A program made the translations under genes and the position numbers. From NCBI RefSeq assembly GCF_040546275.1, contig NZ_JBEPNO010000009.1, positions 124,001 to 188,000 on the forward strand: a stretch of 64,000 bases of DNA, written 5' to 3'. Below the pieces are notes generated by a model, which made no database searches, was not told where the DNA came from, and was given only the letters and a program-made list of their open reading frames with translations. The stretch comes from Nakamurella sp040546275. GTDB lineage: Bacteria; Actinomycetota; Actinomycetes; Mycobacteriales; Nakamurellaceae. Numbering within the stretch: the stretch's first letter is position 1; each line of letters begins with the position of its first letter. This document shows, piece after piece, positions 35,700-44,223 of this stretch.

Positions 35700-36926
35700 T
35701 CAGCCTGCGGCGTGTGTCGCGGGCCGTGGAAGTTCCGAAGGCGCGTCACCGTGGTCCGGGATCGGCAGTCGCTCCCCGCGCTGCAGGGCGGACTGGTGAG
35801 CCACCACGCCGGGCAGCGTGTACCGGGCGGCGACCCAGGCGTTGACCGGGGGCATCGTGCCGTCGACGACGGCGCGGACGAAGTCGTCGACGAGGAAGTG
35901 GTGGCTGCCCTCGTGCCCACTCGGCATGCCCCGGTAGACCTCGGGCAACCGGTCGGCATCGTGCACGGGCGCGTAGCCGGACACGAACGACTCGCGCAGC
36001 TCGGGCGCGATGTGGGCCAGCGACGGGTCGTCCAGGGACATGCTCGGGACGGTGGTCAGTTCCGTCGTCACGTCGTGGACCTCGTGCTTGTCCTGCCACA
36101 CGCTCACCGTCGCGAGTTGCTCGAAACTGGCCTCGGTGCCGAAGTAGCGGAACCGGGATTCCCGGATCTGCGAGGGATAGCCCACCCGGCGCATCTCGTT
36201 GATCCGCATGGCCCCGCCGTTGTCGAGCTCGAAAAGCGCGCTGGCGTTGGAGAAGTCGTTGCCGAACTGGCTGACGTCCTTGTCGAACACGCCGTCACCC
36301 CGCTCGTCGCGGATGCCGATGCAGCTGACGCTGACGGCATGACCTGGAATGGCGCCGAGCACGCCGCCGATGGAGTGGGTCGGGTAGTTCATCGGCGGGT
36401 AGCTGGCGGTCTTCTTCCAGTCGGCCCCACCGCTGTACTGGTACGCGGCGTAGAAGCCGAGGTCCATGTCGTGGACGTAGTCACCCTCGGCGTAGAAGAT
36501 CCGCCCGAACGCACCGTCCTGCACCTTCTTCCGCGCGAAGACGGTGGCCGGGTTGTAGTAGCTGGTCTCGCCCATCATGTACGTCAGGCCGGTTTCCCTG
36601 ACGGTGTCGATGATCTCGGCGATTTCCTGCTCGGAGATCGCCATCGGGACCGCGGAGTACACGTGCTTGCCGGCGCGAAGGGCCGCAACGACCAGCGGGC
36701 CGTGCGTCCAGCGCTGTGTGAACAGCGCGACCGCGTCGACGTCGGTTTCCAGCATGGCCTCGAAGGAGGCGACCGTCCCGGCCAGGTGTTCACGTTCGAC
36801 CAGTTCGGCTGCGCGCTCCGGGAGGAGATCGGTGACCAGCACCCGGCTGACGTCCGGGTGCACGTTGAACAGGGTCGCGAACTGACCGGCGAACTGGCCG
36901 GCGCCGACGATTCCGAGGGAGATCAT
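35700..36926 (-). CDS. Gfo/Idh/MocA-family oxidoreductase
   Basis: A 408-residue NAD(P)-dependent dehydrogenase with Rossmann motif LGIVGAGQFAGQFATLF and HVYSAVPMAIS at the position of the family EKP motif, again lacking the Lys. The C-terminal domain contains NYPTHSIGGVLGAI, with a likely catalytic His. It is paired with a LacI regulator, pointing to sugar or polyol oxidation induced by substrate. No transporter accompanies it. Confidence 0.88.
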   Translation of the reverse strand: MISLGIVGAGQFAGQFATLFNVHPDVSRVLVTDLLPERAAELVEREHLAGTVASFEAMLETDVDAVALFTQRWTHGPLVVAALRAGKHVYSAVPMAISEQEIAEIIDTVRETGLTYMMGETSYYNPATVFARKKVQDGAFGRIFYAEGDYVHDMDLGFYAAYQYSGGADWKKTASYPPMNYPTHSIGGVLGAIPGHAVSVSCIGIRDERGDGVFDKDVSQFGNDFSNASALFELDNGGAMRINEMRRVGYPSQIRESRFRYFGTEASFEQLATVSVWQDKHEVHDVTTELTTVPSMSLDDPSLAHIAPELRESFVSGYAPVHDADRLPEVYRGMPSGHEGSHHFLVDDFVRAVVDGTMPPVNAWVAARYTLPGVVAHQSALQRGERLPIPDHGDAPSELPRPATHAAG

Positions 36927-36948
36927 GCTGACCTTTCGAGAGACTTCT

Positions 36949-36968
36949 GGCCGGCAGCGACGCCGGCC
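36949..36968. promoter_or_regulatory. Inverted repeat upstream of the Gfo/LacI pair
   Basis: GGCCGGC and GCCGGCC are separated by 6 nt (agcgac), 23 nt upstream of the Gfo ATG. It could be a LacI operator or a leader hairpin. The half-sites lack the usual central CG of LacI operators, so the assignment is tentative. Confidence 0.35.
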
Positions 36969-37031
36969 GGGACGCGGTCAGTCTGCCAGAGGAATCTACT
37001 CGTGACAACTCGCGGATCAGTGCAGGTGCAG

Positions 37032-37054
37032 GGCCATCGGAATGGATGATGGCC
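37032..37054. promoter_or_regulatory. Inverted repeat between the Gfo gene and the membrane-protein gene
   Basis: GGCCATC and GATGGCC, perfect 7-bp arms with a 9-nt spacer, end 8 bases before the stop-end of the leftward membrane-protein gene. It may act as a terminator stem for that gene (no T-run seen) or as an upstream operator of the Gfo/LacI unit. Confidence 0.3.
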
Positions 37055-37061
37055 GCAAACG

Positions 37062-38318
37062 CTACTCGTGTAGAGCGGCGTCGTCCGGCGCCTTCGAGGC
37101 AGGCCGACCGCGAGCGGCGAACAGGGTCAGGCCCAAGCCGAAGACCATCACCGTCCACCAGAGCCACGGTCCGGGCCAGGATGCTTGCGACACGACCGTG
37201 ACCACGCCGGTGAGGACCGCGGTCACCAGGAGTCCGCCCCACCACCGGGCGGCCGCGACGAGGGCAACCGCGAGTACCGGCCAGGTGTAGAACGAGACCA
37301 TCACCGATTCGAACAGGCAGCGGCCGGCGAGGGCCAGCGCCACCCACCACAGCACCTCCGCGAGCCGGGCCGGACGCCACCGCCCACTGCGCGACTGGCC
37401 GATGCCCCGCCATCGTCGTCCGATCACCACCCCGAGACCGCAGGCCAGCAGGATGGCGAGAATGCGTCCCGGCCCGGCGGACACCGCGCCGCCGCCCATC
37501 TCCGGGGCGAGGAGCGTCCAGGGGGTCGAGTGATTGGAACTCGACGTGGGAAAGTTAGGTTGATGGGCGACGGCCCGGACGGTGGCCTCCCAGTTCGCCA
37601 GTGCCGCGGCGCCCAGCAACCCAACTCCGGGAACAGCCGCCCGGACCAGAAATCCCACGATCCGACGCACACCTCGACCAGCAGGGAGCGCCGCCAGCAC
37701 AATCGGAAGCCCCAGCAGGACAAGGGGTTGCACCGCAACGGCGACCCCGACCAGCCAGGCCGCCCGAGCCGGGCGCGCGTTCGCCATGGCCAGGATCGCA
37801 TAGAGGAGGAAGGCGAGGGCGACGGCGTCCTCCGGATGCCCGAACCGCACCGAGACATTCCACAGTGCAACTACTCCCGCGGCCGCGAGAACCGCTCGCG
37901 ACCGGCGGTCGGCACCCAGCCGCTCGGCGATCGCGTCCGCGGCGAACAGCGCGGAGCCGGAGATCGCGATCTGGTACGGCCCGGCCACCAACCAGGCCGA
38001 CGGGAACGGGTTCTGCGCGGTCTGGAAGGCCAACCCCAACCCGGCTGCATCGATGACGGCCACCACCGGCACCAGGATCAGGGCGGCCCCTGGAAAGGTG
38101 ACCAGGGCGGTGGGCTGCGTGTAGAGGCCGCCCAACTCCAGGTGCCGCAGGCGATCTGCGGCAACGAGCGTCCGCCACAGGTCATGCGGGAGGGCCCACC
38201 CCGCCTGGCCGATCAAGTGTGCACCCCAGGTGCTCGTCACCATGCCGAAGACGATCAGGACGGCGGTGGCGACGAGTGGTGACAGCCGGTTCCGCCCAGG
38301 GAATCCGGCCGGGCTCAT
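37062..38318 (-). CDS. Polytopic membrane protein (GT-C-like), function unknown
   Basis: A 418-residue protein with 10 or more hydrophobic segments. The first periplasmic loop after helix 1 contains STWGAHLIGQAGWALPHDLW, in the style of GT-C mannosyltransferases and DUF2029-type proteins, but the diagnostic acidic pair is not certain. No family claimed. ATG 38318 has a gagga Shine-Dalgarno at 5 nt; a GTG at 38384 would add a basic 22-residue leader. Probably located in the cytoplasmic membrane. Confidence 0.65.
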   Translation of the reverse strand: MSPAGFPGRNRLSPLVATAVLIVFGMVTSTWGAHLIGQAGWALPHDLWRTLVAADRLRHLELGGLYTQPTALVTFPGAALILVPVVAVIDAAGLGLAFQTAQNPFPSAWLVAGPYQIAISGSALFAADAIAERLGADRRSRAVLAAAGVVALWNVSVRFGHPEDAVALAFLLYAILAMANARPARAAWLVGVAVAVQPLVLLGLPIVLAALPAGRGVRRIVGFLVRAAVPGVGLLGAAALANWEATVRAVAHQPNFPTSSSNHSTPWTLLAPEMGGGAVSAGPGRILAILLACGLGVVIGRRWRGIGQSRSGRWRPARLAEVLWWVALALAGRCLFESVMVSFYTWPVLAVALVAAARWWGGLLVTAVLTGVVTVVSQASWPGPWLWWTVMVFGLGLTLFAARGRPASKAPDDAALHE

Positions 38319-38472
38319 TGCCGTCCTCGGCGGTGCGAGTGCGTCGACAGCAGCATGACGGCGCCGGGAGCGTGTTCTGGGCACCCCCCAAGCCTATGGC
38401 CGGCGTGAGCGGCGGCTGTGACGTGCTGGCCGCCAACCCCAATCCGCTGTCGTCACCGTAGGATCATCGGTG

Positions 38473-39282
38473 ATGACGACTCCGGACCCCCATCCCGGCG
38501 GCCAGGAGGAATTCCGGCGGCGGAGAGCTGGAACAACACTCCCGCCGCTGGCCGACCAGATCGGTTTTCCTGCTTTCGTCGTGATGGCCTGCACGATCTC
38601 CGTCGGCGTCTGGGCCTGGATCAGCTACGGCCTGGCCGAACCGCATGACTTCCTGCGCTACACCATCATCGACCTCTCTGCGGTTGCCATCGCCACCGTC
38701 CTGCATACCGTGGCGCGATGGCGCCTGGCCCGCGCTCGGATCAAACGATCGGCGGCCGCCGGCTGGATCGTCTACGTCGGCCCACAGGTGCTCTGCGGCA
38801 TCATCTTCCTGATCGTCACACCGGCATCGACCCCCACCGCCTCCTTCTCTGCCGACACCAACATCTACGGCCTGATCCTGGTGGAATCCGTGCTGCTACC
38901 GCTGGTCGCGGCTGCCCTGGTCGCCGTCGTCGTGGTGCTGATCGGTGTGCCGATCAGCTGGCTTCTTCGCGGTATGGGGATCCTGCCGATCCAGGGCGAG
39001 AGCAGCCAGACCGGCGCCTACATGTCCCGCGCCGAGTACCTGGCCGGTGCCGCTCTCCTCACCGCGGTCACCGGCTTTGGCGTCTCCATGTACTTCGTGT
39101 CCCCGAGGGCAGTTGGCGAAAACTCCCGCGGACGCATGGGTCAGCAGTTCGAGGCGCTCGTCACCCTGCGAGGCAATCTCTTCGCGTCGGTCTGCGTGGT
39201 CGTCTGCGTCGCGGTGATCATCGCAATGGTGATCGTCAGCGAACGGGCCCACCGGCGACGCATGGATGCGCCGCCCCACTGA
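38473..39282 (+). CDS. Hypothetical membrane protein
   Basis: A 269-residue protein with about five hydrophobic helices (near residues 28-55, 62-78, 95-112, 130-160 and 245-262), a polar middle segment containing QGESSQTGAYMSRAEY and a basic C-terminal end. I do not recognise the family. ATG 38473 directly follows an in-frame GTG at 38470; either could initiate. Isolated gene with a probable terminator downstream. Confidence 0.7.
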   Translation: MTTPDPHPGGQEEFRRRRAGTTLPPLADQIGFPAFVVMACTISVGVWAWISYGLAEPHDFLRYTIIDLSAVAIATVLHTVARWRLARARIKRSAAAGWIVYVGPQVLCGIIFLIVTPASTPTASFSADTNIYGLILVESVLLPLVAAALVAVVVVLIGVPISWLLRGMGILPIQGESSQTGAYMSRAEYLAGAALLTAVTGFGVSMYFVSPRAVGENSRGRMGQQFEALVTLRGNLFASVCVVVCVAVIIAMVIVSERAHRRRMDAPPH

Positions 39283-39310
39283 TACGGAGAGGGGATGAGT
39301 TGGCGATGGC

Positions 39311-39344
39311 CGGTGGTGGTCGCCCGTCGAGCCGGCCACCACCG
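39311..39344. terminator. Probable bidirectional terminator
   Basis: CGGTGGTGG and CCACCACCG form a perfect 9-bp stem with a 16-nt loop in the 74-bp gap between convergent genes ending at 39282 and 39357. There is no T-run, as is common in high-GC actinobacteria. Confidence 0.45.
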
Positions 39345-39356
39345 CCGGCTGCGCAG

Positions 39357-40166
39357 TCAGCAACCGTCGCTTCCGGGGCGCCGCACGACGTCGGGGCTCC
39401 GGTTCCAGATCGCACGAAGCCAGAGCCCGATGACCGTTTCCCGGAACGCCGAGCTGTACGACGTGTATTCGACGCAGCCTCCCTGGTGCAGTCCCCCGAT
39501 CACGCCCGCGACGGCGTTCAAACCGGGCCTGCTGGTGGGGACCAGCATCGGCGAGCCGCTGGTCCCGCCGACGTAACCGTGGCAATCGAACGCCGAGTAG
39601 CCAAGATACACATAGCTTTTCGTTCTGCAACTGATCGGCGCGTCGTTGATACCGGCCGCGTAGGCGGGCACGGTGATGGTGGTGCCGCTCCGCGGCGCAA
39701 GACTGAGCAGGTTGCCGCCGGTCACGGACTGCAGCGAGACGAGATGGCCGCCGCGGACCTGCGGGGCAATCCTTAGCACAGCAAAATCGTCCTGTGAATT
39801 CGCGGTCGCCGTCCATGACGAATCGACGAATGCATTGCTGACGGTCCATACCCCGTAGGGCGTGGCGCCGTTGAGATAGCCCGGCGCGAAGAGGACTCCG
39901 GCGCCGGTGCCGGAGATGCAGTGAGCTGCCGTCAGGATCAGGTTGCCGGCCGGGCTGCTCACCACCGTTGCGGTGCACCGATGCGCAGCCGTCGGACCTC
40001 CGAAGAACAATGGGCCGACGGTGGGAATGCTGCCGACGTGCCCGGCGACCGGGATGGCTGCCGGGGAAGCTGCTCCCGCCTGCGGAGCACCGGCCAGCAC
40101 GACGGAGAGGGCAATTGCCAGAGCCAGCGCCCACGGCTTCGGTCTGCGCGAGCGAGGTGACGTCAT
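39357..40166 (-). CDS. Secreted trypsin-like serine peptidase (S1)
   Basis: A 269-residue extracellular protease. The signal peptide (KPWALALAIALSVVLAGAPQ) likely ends after AGA. The triad is H82 in ILTAAHC, D127 in QDDFAVL and S203 in GGTSGSPM. Four or more cysteines outside the signal peptide could form disulfides. The protein is short, with almost no propeptide, and has G-T-S-G-S-P in place of GDSGGP. The S1 pocket residue cannot be assigned confidently. Monocistronic. Confidence 0.88.
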   Translation of the reverse strand: MTSPRSRRPKPWALALAIALSVVLAGAPQAGAASPAAIPVAGHVGSIPTVGPLFFGGPTAAHRCTATVVSSPAGNLILTAAHCISGTGAGVLFAPGYLNGATPYGVWTVSNAFVDSSWTATANSQDDFAVLRIAPQVRGGHLVSLQSVTGGNLLSLAPRSGTTITVPAYAAGINDAPISCRTKSYVYLGYSAFDCHGYVGGTSGSPMLVPTSRPGLNAVAGVIGGLHQGGCVEYTSYSSAFRETVIGLWLRAIWNRSPDVVRRPGSDGC

Positions 40167-40257
40167 CCCGCCAGCATCTCATCACCGGTAGTTACTGCGG
40201 AGAAGGACATCGTCACACCGCGGCAGGGACCCCCGCCCAGCGACGTAGGGTCGGCCC

Positions 40258-41082
40258 GTGGACGGAATCGTAGGACCGGACCGGCCCGACAATCCCGACG
40301 GTCAACTCAGGGCCGCCGAGAACGACCGGTCCGTCGGACGCATCTTCAGCTTGACCGACGCCGTTTTTGCGATTGCCATGACGTTGCTGGCCTTGGATCT
40401 GAAGGTGCCGGACGTCGGCGAGCAACCCACCGATTCGGCCCTCCGGCATGCCCTGGGGGCGCAGAGTTCGACCTACGTCGCCTTCCTGCTGAGCTTCTAC
40501 GTGATCGCCACCTACTGGCGGCGCCATCACCGACTCATGCGGACCGTCCGGGCGTCGGACCGCGCACTCCTCCGCCGGACGATCCTGCTGTTGCTCGCGA
40601 TCAGCGCGATGCCGTTCACTTCGGAGCTGCTCGGCAACTATTCGACCGCCATCGCAGTCACCGTCTACGCGCTGGTCAATGCGCTCGCCCTGGCCGCTCT
40701 TCTGCTCATCGACTACGAATTGGCTGCTCGCGGGCTCTCCACCGATGGCAAGGCCAGTGGCACTGCGCACGAGATGTGGTGCGATTTCGTGGCTTTCCTC
40801 CTCGCCGTCCCGGCGGCCTACCTCATTCCCGGGCACGGGTTGATCGCGCTGATCGGGCTGCTCGTCATCAGCGGTGCGGCCGGACGAATCATTGGCAGGC
40901 GACTCGCGAAACGACCCGCGGCGGCCGGGCCTGCACCTGCCGAGCCCATGGCAAGCCAGCCAACACCGGCGGTCAACCTGTTGCCTCACCAGGAGACCAC
41001 TACCGCCGCGGGGCGAAATCGCAGCCGCCGCTTCGGATCTGGATCCGTTGGTATCGATCGACCTCGCCGGCACCGGAGCTGA
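40258..41082 (+). CDS. TMEM175/DUF1211-family membrane protein
   Basis: A 274-residue membrane protein with about six helices. Helix 1 carries RIFSLTDAVFAIAMTLLAL, the family signature in which the usual FSD is LTD, a variant I recall from actinobacterial members. Prokaryotic TMEM175 proteins form leak-type potassium channels. The C-terminal 50 residues are disordered and Arg-rich. Starts at GTG 40258. Confidence 0.8.
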   Translation: MDGIVGPDRPDNPDGQLRAAENDRSVGRIFSLTDAVFAIAMTLLALDLKVPDVGEQPTDSALRHALGAQSSTYVAFLLSFYVIATYWRRHHRLMRTVRASDRALLRRTILLLLAISAMPFTSELLGNYSTAIAVTVYALVNALALAALLLIDYELAARGLSTDGKASGTAHEMWCDFVAFLLAVPAAYLIPGHGLIALIGLLVISGAAGRIIGRRLAKRPAAAGPAPAEPMASQPTPAVNLLPHQETTTAAGRNRSRRFGSGSVGIDRPRRHRS

Positions 41083-41113
41083 CCGGGCGTCAGGCCTCGT
41101 CAGGAGTGACCAC

Positions 41114-41557
41114 TCAGTTGCCGGGACCGGCCACCAAGGCGACGACGGTCAGGGCGGCAACTGCGGCGAGGCCGACGAACAGACCCCGGACCGGGCGGCC
41201 GATCAGCCATCCGGCCACGCGTTCCGGCCAGGAGGCAGCCGGTTCGGTGCGCAGCCGCCAGATCGTGCCGAGTGCACCCTGCCGCTCCGCGCGTCGGTCG
41301 AACCAAAGGGTGAGGAACGGCGGGATCGACGAGAACAGGCCCAGCACCCCGCGTCCCACCGTCCACCGCTGATCGACCCACACCAGCACGGTCGTCGTGC
41401 AGTAGGCGAGAAACACCACGCCGTGCAGCATCCCGAAGACGGTGACTCCGAGGTCGGTCGTCTTCGTCACGTACTTCAGGAACATCCCGACGAGGAGCAG
41501 CCCCCAGGTGATGGCCTCGGCGACGGCGACACGTCGGAACAGCTGCAACGGGTTCAT
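41114..41557 (-). CDS. DUF3817-family membrane protein
   Basis: A 147-residue protein of the actinobacterial DUF3817 family: FRRVAVAEAITWGLLLVGMF in helix 1, GMLHGVVFLAYC in helix 2 and VGRGVLGLFSSIPPFLTLWF in helix 3, plus a C-terminal helix. Function unknown. ATG 41557 is used; an in-frame start at 41641 lacks family character. Confidence 0.8.
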   Translation of the reverse strand: MNPLQLFRRVAVAEAITWGLLLVGMFLKYVTKTTDLGVTVFGMLHGVVFLAYCTTTVLVWVDQRWTVGRGVLGLFSSIPPFLTLWFDRRAERQGALGTIWRLRTEPAASWPERVAGWLIGRPVRGLFVGLAAVAALTVVALVAGPGN

Positions 41558-41576
41558 ACGCCCAAGGTATCGGCCG

Positions 41577-42488
41577 TCAGGGCAGGATGTTGCCGGCAGC
41601 GAGGTAGATCTCGTACCACTCCTCGCGCGTGATGTGGACATCGCCGGCCGCCGCGCACTGGGTGAGTCGATCCAGGTTCATCGTGCCCGTCACCGGCTGC
41701 ATCTTCGCTGGGTGTCGCAGCAGCCAGGCGATCGCCATGGTGGTCGACGAGACGTCGTATCGTGCCGAGATCTCGTCGAGCACGCGGTTGAGTTCGGGGA
41801 ACTTCTCGTTGCCGAGGAAGACGCCCTCGAAGAACCCGTACTGAAATGGCGACCACGGCTGGATGGTGATGTCGTGGAGCCGGCAGTAGTCCAGGATGCT
41901 GCCGTCGCGGTCGACCGAGCTGTCCCCCAGCATGTTCACGTTGACCCCGGCGGTGATCATCGTCGTGTTGGTGATGCTGAGCTGGAGTTGGTTGGCCACC
42001 AACGGTTGTCGGACCCAGCGTCGGAGAAGTTCGATCTGCATGGGGTTCTGGTTGGAGACGCCGAAATGCTTGACCTTGCCGGTGTTCTCGAGCTCGTCGA
42101 ACGCCTCGGCCACCTCCTCCGGCTCCACCAGCGCATCCGGCCGGTGCAGCAGCAGGGCGTCGAGGTGATCGGTGCGCAACCGGCTCAGGATGCCGTCGAC
42201 CGACTCGAGGATGTGCTTCTTCGAGAAGTCGAACGCGACTCCCGGCCGGATACCGACCTTGGACTGCAGGATGATCGTGTCGCGCACGGCCGACGTCATG
42301 CCGATGGCGTCGGCGAAGATCTCCTCGCACCGGCCGTCGCCATAGACATCGGCGTGGTCGAAGAACGTCGCACCGATCTCCACCGCACCCTTGACGAACT
42401 TCTCCGCCATGTCGGCGTCCAGCGTATTGATGCGCATGCAGCCCACCGCCACGACGGGCACCTCGAGCTTGCTCGACCCCAATGTCAT
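41577..42488 (-). CDS. Aldo/keto reductase (YdhF-like)
   Basis: A 303-residue AKR. The catalytic tetrad is visible as Asp and Tyr in FFDHADVYGDG, Lys in ILQSKVGI and His in ALLLHRPD; VSNQNPMQIELL and PVTGTMNLDRL are typical of the YdhF subgroup. It is a probable NADPH-dependent carbonyl reductase, cytoplasmic. It follows a monooxygenase-like gene on the same strand with a 45-nt gap. Confidence 0.9.
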   Translation of the reverse strand: MTLGSSKLEVPVVAVGCMRINTLDADMAEKFVKGAVEIGATFFDHADVYGDGRCEEIFADAIGMTSAVRDTIILQSKVGIRPGVAFDFSKKHILESVDGILSRLRTDHLDALLLHRPDALVEPEEVAEAFDELENTGKVKHFGVSNQNPMQIELLRRWVRQPLVANQLQLSITNTTMITAGVNVNMLGDSSVDRDGSILDYCRLHDITIQPWSPFQYGFFEGVFLGNEKFPELNRVLDEISARYDVSSTTMAIAWLLRHPAKMQPVTGTMNLDRLTQCAAAGDVHITREEWYEIYLAAGNILP

Positions 42489-42533
42489 TGTTCTGATGCC
42501 TACCAGCTAACCAGGCCTGGGACGTCGCGAGTA

Positions 42534-42827
42534 TCAGGCGTCGGTGTAGGCGGTCAGCACCGTCAGCACCGGAGCGCCGGTGAGGATCGAACCCAGGTTG
42601 CTCGCCCCGTCCCCGGCCCGCCAGGCGCGGTAGGCCGCGTCCGCCTCGGCCGAGGCCCAGATCTCGTGGACCACGATGTGCGCCGGGTCGGCGTTGTCGA
42701 CCAGGACCTCGACACCCTCGCAGCCGGCGAACGCCCTGGTGTCGGCGAGGATCTCCCGGAGCAACTGGTGCGCACCCGGCAGCGATTCGGGCTTGAGACG
42801 CAGTTCGAGAAGCGCGATGACTGGCAT
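42534..42827 (-). CDS. ABM-domain protein (putative quinol monooxygenase)
   Basis: A 97-residue ferredoxin-like ABM domain: MPVIALLELRLKPESLPGAH, then a helix, EVLVDNADPAHIVVHEIWAS and AYRAW. Small proteins of this type are cofactor-independent monooxygenases of quinols or haem, or merely structural relatives. ATG 42827 is chosen; the longer in-frame extension crosses the divergent VOC gene. Confidence 0.78.
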   Translation of the reverse strand: MPVIALLELRLKPESLPGAHQLLREILADTRAFAGCEGVEVLVDNADPAHIVVHEIWASAEADAAYRAWRAGDGASNLGSILTGAPVLTVLTAYTDA

Positions 42828-42897
42828 GGCTGCACCATATCGGTCGGCGTAGGGGCCCGAGATGCCGCTGTCGGTGGTCGGATGCAGGATGAGGTCC

Positions 42898-43611
42898 ATG
42901 ACTCGGACCGGACGCTTGGAACTGGCCGCCTTCGACGCCCAGGACACCGAGACCCTCGCGAAGTTCTACGTCGACCTCACCGGTTGGGAGGTGGTGCGCA
43001 ACGACGGTGGTTGGATCAACATCAAGACCGGGGACGGTCAGGAGATCGGGCTGCAGCCGTCGGGCGATCACGTCCCGCCGCAGTGGCCGGGGCAGGAGCA
43101 CCCTCAGCAGTTCCACCTCGACCTGCTGATCGACGGCTTCCAGGCGGCGGCCGACCGGGCCGTCACCCTCGGGGCCACCCGCCTGGCCGAGGGTCCGACC
43201 TGGATCACCCTGGCTGATCCGGCCGGCCACCCGTTCGACATCTGCCAGCGTGAGGGGGTCGGACCGGTGATGGGTCTCTATGCCGTGACGATCGACGCGC
43301 CCGACGCCGCAGCCCTGGCCCACTTCTACGCCGACCTGCTCGACATGGAGGTCACTTATGAAGGTGCCGAAGGCGGACTCGTCTCCGGGGAGGGCAAGAA
43401 TCTGATGTTCCAGCAGATCAGCGGCTACCACCGACCGCAATGGCCCGATCCGGCCCACCAACAGCAGGCGCACCTCGACATCCTGGCGGACGACCTGGAT
43501 GCAGTCGAGGCGCGGGCGGTCGAACTGGGCGCGACAGTGCTCAAGGGCGGCGGTCAGCAGTTCCGCACGCTCGCGGATCCGGCCGGGCACCCCTTCGATC
43601 TGACCGTCTGA
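42898..43611 (+). CDS. VOC-family protein, two glyoxalase-like domains
   Basis: A 237-residue tandem VOC protein. Domain 1 spans about residues 5-118 and domain 2 about 122-237, each ending in TLADPAGHPFD, an internal duplication. Likely metal ligands are His in QQFHLDLLI and QQAHLDILA and the Asp/Glu partners. Substrate unknown; glyoxalase, dioxygenase or resistance functions are all seen in this family. ATG 42898 follows a purine-rich leader. Confidence 0.85.
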   Translation: MTRTGRLELAAFDAQDTETLAKFYVDLTGWEVVRNDGGWINIKTGDGQEIGLQPSGDHVPPQWPGQEHPQQFHLDLLIDGFQAAADRAVTLGATRLAEGPTWITLADPAGHPFDICQREGVGPVMGLYAVTIDAPDAAALAHFYADLLDMEVTYEGAEGGLVSGEGKNLMFQQISGYHRPQWPDPAHQQQAHLDILADDLDAVEARAVELGATVLKGGGQQFRTLADPAGHPFDLTV

Positions 43612-43630
43612 CGACCTGACCGTCTGACGA
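43600..43630. repeat. 15-bp direct repeat at the 3' end of the VOC gene
   Basis: The sequence ctgaccgtctgacga occurs at 43600-43614 and again at 43616-43630, so the VOC stop codon and its context have been duplicated. The second copy is non-coding. Confidence 0.75.
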
Positions 43631-43637
43631 TGCGATT

Positions 43638-43731
43638 GTGGTGATATCGCCACATCGGTGCGCCGACAATCGATGTGGCTGTTCGACAACATGAACACCC
43701 ACGAGGGAGCCGTGCGGACATCACCACATCG
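43638..43731. promoter_or_regulatory. Operator-like repeats of a decayed toxin-antitoxin locus
   Basis: CCACATCG occurs at 43650-43657, inverted at 43671-43678 (perfect 8-bp arms, 13-nt spacer), and directly again at 43724-43731. An overlapping near-palindrome GTGG-t-GATATC-g-CCAC covers 43638-43653. Such arrays are typical of antitoxin autoregulatory operators and here precede a VapC remnant. Confidence 0.5.
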
Positions 43732-43790
43732 AGGGGAGGCCGAGGACATGGTGCAGGACTCGCCGATTCGCAGCGCCGCGGCCCTGGGTC

Positions 43791-44086
43791 GTGCACTGCG
43801 CTCGGCTCGAGGCGGTTCGCGCGGGCGAGATCACCGAAGTTCAGGCACTCGCCCAGCACGAACGTCTCACCGAACTGAAGATGCGGTTGCTGGGGACCGG
43901 ACCTCGCGACGGACCGCCTGGAAGTTGGCCCGTGAGCACGGCGTCGACATCTACGACGCGGAGTACCTGGCCGTCACCAAACTCCAGGCCGATGCGCTCA
44001 TCACGGTCGACCCCGACCTGGCGGCGAAGGCGCGGACCCTGGTTCCGCCGGCCCCACTGGAGGTACTCACCGAAGATCTGGACTGA
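43791..44086 (+). pseudogene. Frameshifted, N-terminally truncated VapC (PIN) toxin
   Basis: One frame encodes RLEAVRAGEITEVQALAQHE and RLTELKMRLLG up to 43895. The adjacent frame then continues DRTSRRTAWKLAREHGVDIY and DAEYLAVTKLQADALITVDP to the stop at 44086. Together they match the C-terminal two-thirds of VapC PIN toxins. The frame change maps to the G-run at 43892-43895: one extra G would restore it. The N-terminal PIN strand with the first catalytic Asp is missing. A short segment just upstream (MVQDSPIRSAAALGRALRSA) looks like the start of a HipB-type antitoxin. Non-functional as written. Confidence 0.7.
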
Positions 44087-44134
44087 CCGGCAGAACTGAG
44101 CCTCGAGACAGTTCAGAAGTTCTTTTGCGAACGG

Positions 44135-44161
44135 TGTCGACCCGGCCGCCGGCCGTTCGAC
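44135..44161 (+). promoter_or_regulatory. Candidate ECF42-type promoter for the DGPF gene
   Basis: TGTCGA (44135-44140) and CGAC (44158-44161) are 17 nt apart, 62 nt upstream of the DGPF gene start. From memory, ECF42 targets carry a TGTCGA -35 and a CG[A/T]C -10, and this group regulates DGPF genes, so the site fits expectation. Confidence 0.5.
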
Positions 44162-44223
44162 GCATGGTTGAACGTCCACGTTGAACACGGTTGACACCAG
44201 TCACCTCGAGCAAGGAGCACATC

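Noticed and set aside
39295..39576. 93-codon plus-strand frame opposite the serine peptidase gene
   Set aside because: Overlaps the 3' end of a gene with a complete catalytic triad; composition is that of an antisense frame.
41554..43749. 731-codon minus-strand open frame spanning several genes
   Set aside because: It runs through the AKR, ABM and VOC genes in the wrong frame or strand and has no family character.
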